Source: Candidatus Rokuibacteriota bacterium (GTDB lineage Bacteria; Methylomirabilota; Methylomirabilia; Rokubacteriales; CSP1-6). Taken from it: 59,371 nucleotides of DNA. A program made the translations under genes and the position numbers. Shown in pieces: positions 18,712-28,092 of this stretch (position 1 is the stretch's first letter; each line of letters opens with the position of its first letter). The stretch is taken from NCBI GenBank assembly GCA_016866775.1, contig VGLJ01000028.1:1-59371 (forward strand). The letters run 5' to 3'. The notes beneath the pieces were generated by a model, which was not told the origin of the DNA, searched no databases, and saw only the letters and a program-made list of their open reading frames with translations.

Positions 18712-20157
18712 ATGGCGCTCACGAGGAAGTTCGTCGACGAGCTGCGCGCGATCGTCGGGAAAGACGGGCTGATCGTCAGCGACGAGGGGCGGCTCGTCTA
18801 CGAGTGCGACATGCACACGTTCTACAAAGGCCTGCCGGACGCCGTCGTGCTGCCCGCGACGAGCGCGCAGGTGCAGGCCATCGCGCGCGCGTGCCGCCGC
18901 GAGAAGATTCCGATCGTGCCGCGCGGCTCCGGCACCGGGCTGATCGGCGGCGCGATGGCCGCGCGCGGCGGCGTCATGGTCGGGCTCAACCGGATGAACG
19001 CGATCCTCGAAGTCGATCTCCCGAACCGGTGCGCGACCGTGCAGCCCGGGCTCATCAACCTCTGGCTCACCAACGCCGTCCGCGAGCGCGGCTGGTTCTT
19101 CGCGCCGGATCCGTCGAGCCAGATGGTGTCGTCGATCGGCGGCAACGTCTCCACGAACGCCGGCGGACCGCACTGCCTCAAGTACGGGATCACGACGAAC
19201 CACGTGCTCGGCCTCGAGCTGGTCACCGGGAGCGGCGAGCTCGTGCAGCTCGGCGGCGTCGTGGCCGATCGCCCGGGCTACGACCTCGTGGGCGCCGCCG
19301 TCGGCGCCGAAGGCACGTTCGGCCTCGTGACCGCGGTGACCGTGCGGATGCTCCACGCGCCCGAGGCCGTGAAGACGGCGCTCGCGTCGTTCACGTCGAT
19401 GGAGGCGGCGGCCGAGGCCGTGTCCGCGATCATCGCCGCGGGCATGCTGCCGGCGGCCCTCGAGATGCTCGACAGCGTGATGATCGGCGCGATCAACGCC
19501 GGCGTCGGAGCCGGCTATCCCGAGGGCGCGGCCGCGGTGCTGCTCATCGAGCTCGACGGCCCGAACGCGGAGGTCGAGGCGCAGGCCGTGCGAGCGGCCG
19601 CGATCTGCCGCGAGCGCGGCGCGCTCGCGGTGCGCGTCGCGCGTGACGACGCGGAGCGCGCGCTCCTCTGGAAGGGCCGCAAGGAGGCGGCGGGCGCCGT
19701 CGGCCGTCTCGCGCCCACGTATCTCTTGCAGGACGCCGTCGTGCCGCGCTCGAAGCTCCCGCTGATCATGCGCCAGATGGAAGAGATCGCGCGGCGGCAC
19801 GGCGTCCTGATCGCCAACGTGTTCCACGCGGGTGACGGCAACCTCCACCCGCTCATCTGCTACGACGACCGCAGCGCGGAGGAGCTCGCGCGCGCGAAGC
19901 TCGCCAACGAGGAGCTGCTCGAGGCGGCCATCGCGCTCGGCGGCAGCGTCACCGGCGAGCACGGGATCGGGCTCGACAAGGCGAAGAACCTGCCCCTCCA
20001 GTACGCGGACGCCGATCTCAACTTCATGTACCGGCTGCGCGGCGTCTTCGATCCCGACCGCGTCATGAATCCCGACAAGCTCCTGCCCGCGCATCCCGCG
20101 TGCGGCGAAGGCTTCCGGCCGCAGCGCCCGGTCGTGCCCGCCGGCGCGTGGGTGTGA
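18712..20157 (+). CDS. glcD: Glycolate oxidase subunit GlcD (FAD-linked)
   Basis: GlcD is the FAD-binding catalytic subunit that oxidises glycolate to glyoxylate. The 481-residue protein has the PCMH/VAO FAD-binding motif (V-P-R-G-S-G-T-G-L-I-G-G near residue 68), S-I-G-G-N-V-S-T-N-A-G-G-P, and the C-terminal H-A-G-D-G-N-L-H-P and G-E-H-G-I-G signatures. D-lactate dehydrogenases share this architecture. Adjacent glcE and glcF favour glycolate oxidase. TAGGCT at 18697-18702 could be its -10 box. It overlaps glcE in GTGA. Confidence 0.93.
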   Translation: MALTRKFVDELRAIVGKDGLIVSDEGRLVYECDMHTFYKGLPDAVVLPATSAQVQAIARACRREKIPIVPRGSGTGLIGGAMAARGGVMVGLNRMNAILEVDLPNRCATVQPGLINLWLTNAVRERGWFFAPDPSSQMVSSIGGNVSTNAGGPHCLKYGITTNHVLGLELVTGSGELVQLGGVVADRPGYDLVGAAVGAEGTFGLVTAVTVRMLHAPEAVKTALASFTSMEAAAEAVSAIIAAGMLPAALEMLDSVMIGAINAGVGAGYPEGAAAVLLIELDGPNAEVEAQAVRAAAICRERGALAVRVARDDAERALLWKGRKEAAGAVGRLAPTYLLQDAVVPRSKLPLIMRQMEEIARRHGVLIANVFHAGDGNLHPLICYDDRSAEELARAKLANEELLEAAIALGGSVTGEHGIGLDKAKNLPLQYADADLNFMYRLRGVFDPDRVMNPDKLLPAHPACGEGFRPQRPVVPAGAWV

Positions 20158-21452
20158 GCGCGGTCGCCTCGCGCTCCGTCGCCGCGGCGCTTCGCTCGGT
20201 CACCGCCGCCGACCGCGTGCGCGACGAGCGCGCCGCGCTGGAGACGTTCGCGGTCGATGCAATCGTCCCGCGGTGGGTCGCACGCCCGGTGTCGGTGGAC
20301 GAGCTCGCGGCCGTCATGACCGTTGCCGCGGAGGAGCGCCTGATCGTGGCGCCGCGCGGCAGCGGCTCGGCCCTCGATCTCGGCGCGCCGCCGGCGCGCC
20401 TGGACCTCGTCGTCGATCTCTCGGGTCTCGACGCGATCGTCGAGCACAACGCCGACGACCTGACGGTCACGGTCCAGGCGGGACGATCGCTCCACGCGCT
20501 GAACCGCTACCTGCTCGCGCACCGCCAGTTCCTGCCGCTCGATCCCCCGGGCGAGGCGCATACCGTCGGCGGCACGGCGGCGGCCGGTCTGAGCGGTCCG
20601 CTGCGCTTCCGCTACGGCACGATGCGCGACCTGCTCCTCGGCGTGCGCTTCGTCCAGGCCGACGGCGTGGTGACGTGGGGCGGCTCGAAGGTCGTGAAGT
20701 CGGTGACGGGCTACGACGTGCCGAAGCTGATGGTCGGTGCGCTCGGCACGCTCGGCGTGCTCGGCGAGCTGACGCTCCGGCTGCACTCGTTGCCGGAGGC
20801 CGAGCGGACGTGGCTCGTCGCGGTGCCGTCCGCCGCCGCCGCGCAGGCGCTCGTCGCGTCGATTCTCGATTCGACGCTGCAGCCGAATCGGATCGAGCTG
20901 AACGACCACACGCTGGGCGCCGCGGACGCGCCGCTGGCCGTGCTCGTGAGCTTCGGGAGCGTGATGGAGGCGGTCGTCGAGCAGGGCGAGCGGCTCGCAC
21001 GCCTCGCCCGTGACGCGGGCGGTGAAGCGCGCGCGGTGAGCGGGGAGTGGACGACGGCCAGCGACCGTGTCGCCGGCGATCGTCGCACGACGCTGCGAGT
21101 CGGGTCCCTTCCGGCACGGCTCAGGTCGACGTTCGAGACGTTGCGTCGCGCGCTGGGCCGCATCGCCGGTGCCCGCAGCACGCTCGGCGCTCACACCGGC
21201 CTCGGTCTCTGGCGCGTGACGATCGACGGCGCGACGCCGGAGGCGATCGCGACCGCTGTCGCCTGGCTGCGTGACGCGGTGGCCGAGCACGGCGGGTATG
21301 TCGTCGTGACCGGGGGACCGGTGGCGGTCCGCCGCCGCGTCGATCCCTGGGGGCCGATCGCGCCCGACGCGCTCGCGCTGATGCGCGCGATCAAGACGAC
21401 GTTCGATCCGGACGCGCGGCTCAATCCCGGGCGCTTCGTGAGCGGGCTCTGA
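20154..21452 (+). CDS. glcE: Glycolate oxidase subunit GlcE
   Basis: GlcE is a second FAD-binding subunit of glycolate oxidase. The 432-residue protein has the shortened PCMH fold: A-P-R-G-S-G-S-A-L-D-L-G near residue 70, G-G-T-A-A-A-G-L-S-G-P, Y-G-T-M-R-D-L-L-L-G and V-K-S-V-T-G-Y-D. The C-terminal F-D-P-D-A-R-L-N-P-G-R is also seen. The GTG start in GTGA was preferred to upstream starts in the open frame because it couples to glcD and is where homology begins. The start of glcF overlaps its stop by one base. Confidence 0.92.
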   Translation: MSAVASRSVAAALRSVTAADRVRDERAALETFAVDAIVPRWVARPVSVDELAAVMTVAAEERLIVAPRGSGSALDLGAPPARLDLVVDLSGLDAIVEHNADDLTVTVQAGRSLHALNRYLLAHRQFLPLDPPGEAHTVGGTAAAGLSGPLRFRYGTMRDLLLGVRFVQADGVVTWGGSKVVKSVTGYDVPKLMVGALGTLGVLGELTLRLHSLPEAERTWLVAVPSAAAAQALVASILDSTLQPNRIELNDHTLGAADAPLAVLVSFGSVMEAVVEQGERLARLARDAGGEARAVSGEWTTASDRVAGDRRTTLRVGSLPARLRSTFETLRRALGRIAGARSTLGAHTGLGLWRVTIDGATPEAIATAVAWLRDAVAEHGGYVVVTGGPVAVRRRVDPWGPIAPDALALMRAIKTTFDPDARLNPGRFVSGL

Positions 21453-22720
21453 TGGCCTCCGGACCCGCGTCCGCGTTCACGGGCCCCGATGCTCCCGATC
21501 TCGACGCGCTCCGCAAGTGCGTCCACTGCGGGATCTGTCTGCCGCAGTGTCCGACCTACCATGTGCTCGGCGAGGAGATGGATTCGCCGCGCGGCCGGCT
21601 CTACCTCATGCGCGCGGCGGCGGAGGGCCGCATCGCGCTCACGGAGACGCTCGGGCAGCACGTCGATCGGTGTCTGGGCTGCCGCGCGTGCGAGACCGCG
21701 TGCCCGTCCGGCGTCCCGTTCGGTCAGCTGCTCGAGGCGACGCGCGCGCAGATCGAGCGGCACGGCACGCCGGCGCATCGCGGGCTCCTCACGAGCTTCC
21801 TCTACCGCGTCTTTCCGAACCCCGCACGGCTCGGCACGCTGCTGGGCCCGCTCCGGCTCTATCAGCGCAGCGGCCTGCGGCGGCTCGTGCGAGTCTCCGG
21901 TGTGCTGCGGCTGTTCCCGCGCCTCGCGGCGATGGAGGCGATGCTTCCCGATCTTCCCCGCGGGGTCGAGCTTCCCGAGCTCACGGGGGCGCGCGGGACG
22001 CGCAGAGGCCGCGTGGGGCTGCTCACCGGCTGCGTGCAGCGCCACCTCTATCCGCACGTGAACCGCGACACCGTGCGCCTCCTGTCGGTCGCCGGCTACG
22101 ACGTCGTCGTGCCGCGCGGGCAGGGATGCTGCGGCGCGCTCGCGCTGCACGCGGGCCGGCTCGAGGAGTTTCGCGGGCAGGCGTCGGCCCTCGCGGCCTC
22201 GCTCGGCGGGGAAGTGGACTGGATCGTGACGAACGCGGCCGGGTGCGGCTCCGCGATGAAGGAGTACGGGCACTGGCTTCCGGACGTGCCCGCCGCGCAG
22301 GCGCTCGCCGCGCGCACGCGCGACGTCAGCGAGCTTCTCGCCGGCGCCCACCTCCCGCTCGGCCGGCTCGACGCGACCGTGACGTATCACGACGCCTGTC
22401 ACCTCGCGCACGGCCAGCGCATTCGCACCCAGCCGCGCGACCTGCTCCGCCGTATCCCCGGGCTGAAGCTCGTCGAGCTGATGGACAGCGACCTGTGTTG
22501 CGGCAGCGCCGGCGTCTACAACGTGCTCGAGCCCGGGATGGCGGACGCGCTGCTGGAGCGCAAGGTCGCGCGGATTCTCGAGAGCGGCGCGTCGATCGTC
22601 GCCAGCGGCAATCCGGGCTGTCTCCTGCAGATCCAGAAGGGGCTGCGCGCGCGCGGCGCAGCGATCGAGGTGGTCCACCCGGTCGACTTGCTCGCGCGAG
22701 CGTTAACGGAGAGGGCATGA
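21452..22720 (+). CDS. glcF: Glycolate oxidase iron-sulfur subunit GlcF
   Basis: GlcF carries two 4Fe-4S clusters and two CCG domains and hands electrons from GlcDE to the quinone pool. Clusters are bound by C-V-H-C-G-I-C-L-P-Q-C-P near residue 24 and C-L-G-C-R-A-C-E-T-A-C-P near residue 74. The CCG motifs are G-C-C-G-A-L-A-L-H-A-G and, at the end, L-C-C-G-S-A-G-V-Y-N. Length (422) is normal. Its end overlaps the cupin gene by 4 nt. Confidence 0.93.
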   Translation: MASGPASAFTGPDAPDLDALRKCVHCGICLPQCPTYHVLGEEMDSPRGRLYLMRAAAEGRIALTETLGQHVDRCLGCRACETACPSGVPFGQLLEATRAQIERHGTPAHRGLLTSFLYRVFPNPARLGTLLGPLRLYQRSGLRRLVRVSGVLRLFPRLAAMEAMLPDLPRGVELPELTGARGTRRGRVGLLTGCVQRHLYPHVNRDTVRLLSVAGYDVVVPRGQGCCGALALHAGRLEEFRGQASALAASLGGEVDWIVTNAAGCGSAMKEYGHWLPDVPAAQALAARTRDVSELLAGAHLPLGRLDATVTYHDACHLAHGQRIRTQPRDLLRRIPGLKLVELMDSDLCCGSAGVYNVLEPGMADALLERKVARILESGASIVASGNPGCLLQIQKGLRARGAAIEVVHPVDLLARALTERA

Positions 22721-23085
22721 AGAAGATCACCATCCGCGATCACGCGCGCTTTGAAGCGGACAAGATGGCGAAGATCGCCCTCGGCCAGACCGAGCGCGCG
22801 CTGCTCGACCTCTACTGCGTCGCGCCGGGCCAGACGCAGAAGCCGCACACCCACGGCGACCAGGACAAGATCTACGTCGTGCTCGAGGGGCGCGGGCGCA
22901 TCAGCGTCGGCGGCAGCGAGGACACCTTGGGACCCGGCGAAGCCGTCATCGCCGAGGCGGGCGTCGAGCACGGCCTCGTGAACGACGGCCCGGCGAACCT
23001 GCTCCTGCTCGTCGTGGTCACTCCTCCGCCGTTGCACATGGGGGCGCCGGAAGAGAGGACCCCCAAACCCGCTCCGCATGCCTGA
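22717..23085 (+). CDS. Cupin-domain protein
   Basis: This 122-residue single-domain beta-barrel has cupin motif 1 in K-P-H-T-H-G-D-Q-D-K-I-Y-V-V-L-E-G (metal-binding histidines and glutamate). Motif 2 is around A-G-V-E-H-G-L-V-N. A catalytic role is not evident; it may be a metal-binding sensor or isomerase for the pathway. ATG 22717 overlaps the glcF stop in ATGA and its 3' end overlaps the lutA-like gene, so it is an integral member of the glycolate/lactate operon. Confidence 0.8.
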   Translation: MKKITIRDHARFEADKMAKIALGQTERALLDLYCVAPGQTQKPHTHGDQDKIYVVLEGRGRISVGGSEDTLGPGEAVIAEAGVEHGLVNDGPANLLLLVVVTPPPLHMGAPEERTPKPAPHA

Positions 23086-23806
23086 GGCTTCCGTGCGCGC
23101 CGCGCTGATGATCACGTGTCTGGGCGACATGCTCTTCCCGGACGTCGGCGTGGCCATCGTGCGGCTGCTCCGCTCGCTCGGCGTGACCGTGGAGTTCCCG
23201 CCGGGCCAGACGTGCTGCGGGCTCCCGCTCTTCAACTCCGGCTACCACGCCGAGGCGGCCGGCGCCGCGCGGCGCCTCGTCGAGATCTTCAAGGATGCGC
23301 CATACGTCGTCGTGCCGTCGGGCTCGTGCGCGTGGATGGTGAAGCACGAGGGGCCGGGTCTCCTGAAGGACACGCCGCTCGCCGGCGAGGCGCGGCGCCT
23401 GGCGGAGCGCACGTACGAGCTCTCGCAGTTCCTCGTGCGCGTGCTCGGCAAGACGCGGTTCGGGAGCCGCCTCCGGGGCCGCGTGACCTATCACGACTCC
23501 TGCCATCTCCTGCGCGGCCTCCGCGAGTCGGCGACGCCGCGCGAGATCCTCGAGAACCTCGACGGCGTCGAGCTGGTCGAGCTCCCCGGGCACGACGAGT
23601 GCTGCGGCTTCGGCGGGTCGTTCTCCGTCCGTCTGCCCGAGGTCTCGTCCGCGATCCTCGAGAAGAAGCTGACGAACGTCGAGGCCACCGGGGCCTCGTG
23701 CGTGGTCGCGTGCGACGCCGGCTGCCTGATGCAGATGGCGGGCGGTCTGACGCGCCGGAAGTCGCAGGTGCGCGCGGTCCACCTCGCGGAGCTCCTGGAG
23801 CCGTGA
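23078..23806 (+). CDS. lutA: Lactate utilization protein LutA-like (CCG-domain Fe-S oxidoreductase)
   Basis: LutA is one of three iron-sulfur proteins that oxidise L-lactate to pyruvate. The 242-residue protein has two CCG domains: T-C-C-G-L-P-L-F-N-S-G near residue 45, and Y-H-D-S-C-H-L-L-R-G-L plus E-C-C-G-F-G-G-S-F in the second half. That is the normal LutA/YkgE size and layout. It overlaps the cupin gene by 8 nt and lutB in GTGA. Confidence 0.9.
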   Translation: MPEASVRAALMITCLGDMLFPDVGVAIVRLLRSLGVTVEFPPGQTCCGLPLFNSGYHAEAAGAARRLVEIFKDAPYVVVPSGSCAWMVKHEGPGLLKDTPLAGEARRLAERTYELSQFLVRVLGKTRFGSRLRGRVTYHDSCHLLRGLRESATPREILENLDGVELVELPGHDECCGFGGSFSVRLPEVSSAILEKKLTNVEATGASCVVACDAGCLMQMAGGLTRRKSQVRAVHLAELLEP

Positions 23807-25224
23807 GCGAGGCGGAGCTCGCCACCCCGTTCCGCGACCGCGCCGGGCGCGCGCTGCAGGACGGCTTCCTGCAGCAGGCGCTGACGATCGCGACCACGAA
23901 GTTCCTCGAGCTCCGCCGCGAGGCGTTCGGCGAGTTCCCCGAGGGCGACGCGCTGCGCGACCGCGCGCGGGCGATCAAGGAGGCGACGCTCCAGCGGCTC
24001 GACCACTACCTGGAGCAGCTGGTCGACAACGTCGAGCGGCTCGGCGGCCACGTCCACTTCGCGACGACGCCGGACGACGCGCGCCGGATCATCCTCGACA
24101 TCGCGAAGCGCACCGGGACCAGGATGGCGGTGAAGTCGAAGTCGATGGCGACCGAGGAGATCCACCTCAACGAGGCGCTGGAGGCCGCCGGCGTCACGCC
24201 CGTCGAGACCGACCTGGGCGAGTACATCATCCAGCTCGCGCACGAGCGCCCGTCGCACATCATCGCGCCCGCCATCCACAAGACGAAAGGGCAGGTGGCC
24301 GACCTCTTCGCGCGCGAGCTCAATCGCCCGAACGTCCCCGCCGATCCCGAAGTGCTCACCGCGATCGCGCGCGCGGAGCTGCGGGAGAAGTTCCTCCAGG
24401 CCGACATGGGGATCACCGGCGCGAACTTCGCGGTCGCCGACGCGGGCACCGTCGTGCTCGTGACCAACGAGGGCAACGGGCGGATGGTCACCACGCTGCC
24501 GCGCGTGCACGTCGCGGTGATGGGCGTCGAGAAGGTCGTGCCGTCGATGACCGACCTCGCCGTGTTCCTGGCGATCCTGGCGAAGAGCGCGACGGGGCAG
24601 AAGCTCTCGGTGTACACGACCCTGGTGCGCGGCCCGCGCAAGCCGGAGGAGCTCGAGGGACCCGACGAATTCCACCTCGTGCTCCTCGACAACGGCCGGA
24701 TCGCTCAGCTCGGCGGGACGCTGCGCGAGGCGCTCTACTGCCTGCGCTGCGGCGCCTGTCTGAACGTGTGTCCGGTCTACCGGAGCATCGGCGGGCACGC
24801 GTACGGCTACACGTACCCCGGGCCGATCGGCATCCTCCTCACGGCGATGCTCAACGGCGCGGCGTCGGTGAAGGATCTCGCCCACGCCTCGTCGCTTTGC
24901 GGCGCCTGCGCCGACGCCTGCCCCGTCCGCATCGACATCCCGCGGATGCTGATCGAGCTCCGCAAGGAGGTCGACGAGAAGAAGATCGCCCCGTGGAGCG
25001 AGCGCGTGGTGTTCACGCTCGTCGCGTGGCTCCTGCGGCACCCGGCGCTCTTCAGGCTGGCTGCGCCACTGGCGCGGGTCTTCCAGCGACCGTTCGCGCG
25101 CGGCGGACGGATCGAGCGGCTGCCGCTCTTCTTCGGCGAGTGGACGCGCACGCGCGATCTGCCGGCCGTGGCCGCGCGGACGTTCAGCGAGCGATGGGCC
25201 GCGCTCGAGCGTGAAGGCCGGTGA
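23803..25224 (+). CDS. lutB: Lactate utilization protein LutB (LUD domain and ferredoxin domain)
   Basis: LutB joins an N-terminal LUD domain (K-S-K-S-M-A-T-E-E-I-H-L-N, G-I-T-G-A-N-F-A-V-A-D-A-G-T) to a double 4Fe-4S domain (C-L-R-C-G-A-C-L-N-V-C-P and C-G-A-C-A-D-A-C-P). A C-terminal helical tail follows. The 473-residue length matches YkgF/LutB. I chose GTG 23803, which overlaps the lutA stop, rather than upstream starts in the long open frame. lutC overlaps its end in GTGA. Confidence 0.93.
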   Translation: MSEAELATPFRDRAGRALQDGFLQQALTIATTKFLELRREAFGEFPEGDALRDRARAIKEATLQRLDHYLEQLVDNVERLGGHVHFATTPDDARRIILDIAKRTGTRMAVKSKSMATEEIHLNEALEAAGVTPVETDLGEYIIQLAHERPSHIIAPAIHKTKGQVADLFARELNRPNVPADPEVLTAIARAELREKFLQADMGITGANFAVADAGTVVLVTNEGNGRMVTTLPRVHVAVMGVEKVVPSMTDLAVFLAILAKSATGQKLSVYTTLVRGPRKPEELEGPDEFHLVLLDNGRIAQLGGTLREALYCLRCGACLNVCPVYRSIGGHAYGYTYPGPIGILLTAMLNGAASVKDLAHASSLCGACADACPVRIDIPRMLIELRKEVDEKKIAPWSERVVFTLVAWLLRHPALFRLAAPLARVFQRPFARGGRIERLPLFFGEWTRTRDLPAVAARTFSERWAALEREGR

Positions 25225-25952
25225 GCACGCGCGCCGAGTTCCTCCGGCGGATTCGCGCGGAGCTCGCGCGCACGCCCGCGCTGTTTCCCGCGACACCCTC
25301 GCTCCGGCCGGCGCATCCGCGCGAGGTCGCCGACACGATCCGGCGCGAGCTCAGCGAGCGCTGGCCGGCGACGCTCCAGCGGTTCCAGCAGGAGTTCGAG
25401 CGCGTCGGCGGCGTGCTCCATCGCGTGGCGACGGTGCAGGAGGTGCCTTCCGTCGTCGGCCGGCTCGCGCGGGAGCGTGACGCGCGTGACGTCCTGACCT
25501 GGCACCCATCCGCCCTGGGCTTCGATCCCGCGCGGGGACTCGCCGACGAGAAGCTCACGTGTCGCACGATGCCGGAGGCTGTCCCGGACGCCGCCGCGCG
25601 GCGCGCGCTGCGCGACACCATCGCCACGACGCCGCTCGGACTCACCGGTGTCGACGTGGCGCTGGCCGAGACCGGCACGATGATCCTCCGCTCGGGTCCC
25701 GGCCGGCCGCGCTCGACGTCGCTGCTGCCGGCGACGCACGTGGCGGTGTTCGATCGGACCGCGCTCGTCGAGTCGCTGGCGCAGGTCGCCGTGCTGCTCG
25801 AGGCGTGGCACGCGGACGAGGCGTCGGGCGCGGTCATCAACTTCATCACGGGGCCGAGCCGAACCGCCGACATCGAGCTCACGCTCACACGCGGCGTGCA
25901 CGGCCCCAAGGACGTCCACGCGATCTTCGTGGAGCGCCCGCTCCGTGAGTGA
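25221..25952 (+). CDS. lutC: Lactate utilization protein LutC (LUD domain)
   Basis: LutC is the third component of the iron-sulfur lactate dehydrogenase. The 243-residue protein has a LUD-domain core with G-V-D-V-A-L-A-E-T-G-T-M-I and the C-terminal I-N-F-I-T-G-P-S-R-T-A-D-I-E signature. The last is followed by L-T-R-G-V-H-G-P-K-D, which is diagnostic for LutC/YkgG. It overlaps lutB and the DUF2203 gene. Confidence 0.93.
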   Translation: MSTRAEFLRRIRAELARTPALFPATPSLRPAHPREVADTIRRELSERWPATLQRFQQEFERVGGVLHRVATVQEVPSVVGRLARERDARDVLTWHPSALGFDPARGLADEKLTCRTMPEAVPDAAARRALRDTIATTPLGLTGVDVALAETGTMILRSGPGRPRSTSLLPATHVAVFDRTALVESLAQVAVLLEAWHADEASGAVINFITGPSRTADIELTLTRGVHGPKDVHAIFVERPLRE

Positions 25953-26346
25953 GCGGTACTTCTCGCCGGACGAGGTCGAGGCGCTGATTCCCACGCTCAC
26001 GAGGCTCGTGGACCGGCTGCGCCTCGCGCACGCCGAGGTGGCGAAGATGCGCCGGCGGCTGCAGGCCGAGCAGCGACGCCTGGCGTTGGCCGGCGGCGGT
26101 GTCCTCGATCAGGGACGCTGGCGCGCGGACAAGCAGCGCATGGACGCCGGCATCGCGAGCGCGCGGCGAGTTGCCGAGGAGATGCAGGCGCTCGGCGGCG
26201 TCCCGAAGGGCATCGAGGAGGGGCTGGTGGACTTCCCCCATCTTCGTGACGGCCGCGTGGTGAACCTCTGCTGGAAGTACGGCGAGACGCGCATCCGCTT
26301 CTGGCACGGCATGGACGAAGGCTACGCGTCGCGGAAGCCGCTGTGA
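25945..26346 (+). CDS. DUF2203-family protein
   Basis: This is a 133-residue, mostly helical protein. Its N-terminus (Y-F-S-P-D-E-V-E-A-L-I-P-T-L) and C-terminus (G-L-V-D-F-P-H-L-R-D-G-R and L-C-W-K-Y-G-E, then F-W-H-G-M-D-E-G) are the hallmarks of DUF2203. No biochemical function is known to me. The GTG start overlaps lutC by 8 nt and its end overlaps the HAD gene by 4 nt, so it is translated with the lactate genes. Confidence 0.85.
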   Translation: MSERYFSPDEVEALIPTLTRLVDRLRLAHAEVAKMRRRLQAEQRRLALAGGGVLDQGRWRADKQRMDAGIASARRVAEEMQALGGVPKGIEEGLVDFPHLRDGRVVNLCWKYGETRIRFWHGMDEGYASRKPL

Positions 26347-27098
26347 CGAGACCCGCCGCCGTCCTCTTCGACCTCTTCGACACGCTCGTGCACCTGGATT
26401 CCGACCGCCTGCCGGTCGTCCAGATCAACGGGCGGACCGTGCGGTCGAGCGCGGGCCGTCTGCACACGGTCCTCTGCGGCCACGCGCCGGACGTGACGCT
26501 CGAGGCGTGCTACGACGCGCTCCGCGCGAGCTGGCAGGAAGCCGAGCGCCTGCGCGCGCTCGACCATCGGGAAGTGGCCGCGCCGCAACGGATGGGTGAC
26601 ATGCTCCGCCGGCTCGCCGTGGATCCCGCCGCCTGTCCGGCCGGGTTCGTGGAGACGCTGATCGACGCGCATCGCCGCGCGCTGTCCGAGGCCGCGCGCG
26701 TGCCCGAGCACTATGCCGCGCTCCTGCGCGCGCTGCGCCTGCGCTACCGGCTCGGCGTGGTCTCGAACTTCGACTACACGCCCACGGCCGTCGGCATGCT
26801 GGACACGGCGGGCATCACCGGGCTGTTCGACGTGATCGTCGTGTCCGACGCGATCGGCTGGCGGAAGCCACGCCCGGAGATCTTCGACGTGGCGTTGAGG
26901 GAGCTCGGTGTCGCCCCGGGCGAGGCGTTGTTCGTCGGCGATCGCGCGGACATCGACGTGGTCGGCGCGCAACGCATGGGCATGCCCGTCGCGTGGGTGA
27001 ATCGCGATCGCGCGCCGCTCCCCGAGGGCATCACGCCGCCCGACTACGAGATCCGCGATCTGGGCGAGCTGGCCCCGATCCTCGGCGTCACGATGTAA
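26343..27098 (+). CDS. HAD-superfamily hydrolase (possible phosphoglycolate phosphatase-like)
   Basis: The 251-residue protein has HAD motif I (L-F-D-L-F-D-T-L-V) and motif II (V-V-S-N-F-D). Motif III is a lysine in W-R-K-P-R-P-E-I-F, and motif IV is V-G-D-R-A-D-I-D. A helical cap sits between motifs I and II, as in the HAD-IA subclass. It is the last gene of the glcDEF-lutABC operon. A HAD phosphatase there could feed glycolate from 2-phosphoglycolate, but the substrate is not shown by sequence. Confidence 0.85.
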   Translation: MTRPAAVLFDLFDTLVHLDSDRLPVVQINGRTVRSSAGRLHTVLCGHAPDVTLEACYDALRASWQEAERLRALDHREVAAPQRMGDMLRRLAVDPAACPAGFVETLIDAHRRALSEAARVPEHYAALLRALRLRYRLGVVSNFDYTPTAVGMLDTAGITGLFDVIVVSDAIGWRKPRPEIFDVALRELGVAPGEALFVGDRADIDVVGAQRMGMPVAWVNRDRAPLPEGITPPDYEIRDLGELAPILGVTM

Positions 27099-27156
27099 GA
27101 ACTCGACCCGGCATCTCGCGGCACGCGCCCTGCATCAGAAGGCGCGGGAGGGTCTA

Positions 27157-28092
27157 ATGGACGCGCTCAGGCAGGTCATCATCATCGGCGGCGGACCGGC
27201 GGGATACACGGCGGCGATCTACGCCGCGCGCGCGAACCTCGCCCCGCTCCAGATCACCGGCGTGCAGGCCGGCGGCCAGCTCACGCTGACCACGACCGTC
27301 GAGAACTACCCCGGCTTCACCGACGGCGTCCTGGGCCCCGAGCTGATGGATACCATGCGCAAGCAGGCCGAGCGATTCGGCGCCGAGATGATCGCCGACG
27401 ACGTCACCGAGGTCGATCTCAGCGTCCGGCCCTACACGGTGCGCGTGGGCGCGGACGCGTACAAGGCGCAGACCGTGATCATCGCGACCGGCGCGTCCTC
27501 GAAGCTCCTCGGGCTGCCGTCGGAGACCGCGCTCATGGGGCGCGGCGTCTCCACGTGCGCCACGTGCGACGGGTTCTTCTTCAAGGACCAGAACGTCATG
27601 GTGGTGGGCGGCGGCGACACCGCGATCGAGGAAGCACTGTACCTCGCGCGGCTCGGCCGGCAGGTCGAGGTCGTGCACCGGCGCGACACCCTGCGCGCGT
27701 CGAAGATCATGGTCGAGCGGGCGCAGCAGAACCCGAAGATCCGCTTCATCTGGGACTGCGTGGTCGAGGACATCCTCGACCCGACGCTCGGCAAGGTGAC
27801 GGGCGTGCTGCTGAAGAACGTCAAGACGGGTGCTCGGATTGAGCGTCCGGTCGACGGTCTCTTCGTCGCGATCGGTCATCGGCCGAACACCAGGCTCTTC
27901 AAGGGACAGATCGACCTGCTGCCGAACGACTACATCAAGGTCGTGCCCGGCACCACGCAGACGTCGGCTCCAGGCGTGTTCGCCGCGGGCGACGTCCAGG
28001 ACTTCACGTGGCGGCAGGCGATCACGGCGGCGGGCACGGGCTGCATGGCGGCGCTCGAGGCCGAGCGCTACCTCGAAACGCTGCGCGTCTAG
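27157..28092 (+). CDS. trxB: Thioredoxin-disulfide reductase
   Basis: TrxB is the NADPH- and FAD-dependent enzyme that reduces thioredoxin. The 311-residue protein has the FAD motif G-G-G-P-A-G-Y-T-A-A. The redox pair is in C-A-T-C-D-G at about residues 134-139, and the NADPH motif is G-G-G-D-T-A-I-E-E-A. Length is typical. A GGAGGG ribosome-binding site precedes ATG 27157. It could supply electrons to the thiol or selenol proteins elsewhere in the window. Confidence 0.93.
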   Translation: MDALRQVIIIGGGPAGYTAAIYAARANLAPLQITGVQAGGQLTLTTTVENYPGFTDGVLGPELMDTMRKQAERFGAEMIADDVTEVDLSVRPYTVRVGADAYKAQTVIIATGASSKLLGLPSETALMGRGVSTCATCDGFFFKDQNVMVVGGGDTAIEEALYLARLGRQVEVVHRRDTLRASKIMVERAQQNPKIRFIWDCVVEDILDPTLGKVTGVLLKNVKTGARIERPVDGLFVAIGHRPNTRLFKGQIDLLPNDYIKVVPGTTQTSAPGVFAAGDVQDFTWRQAITAAGTGCMAALEAERYLETLRV

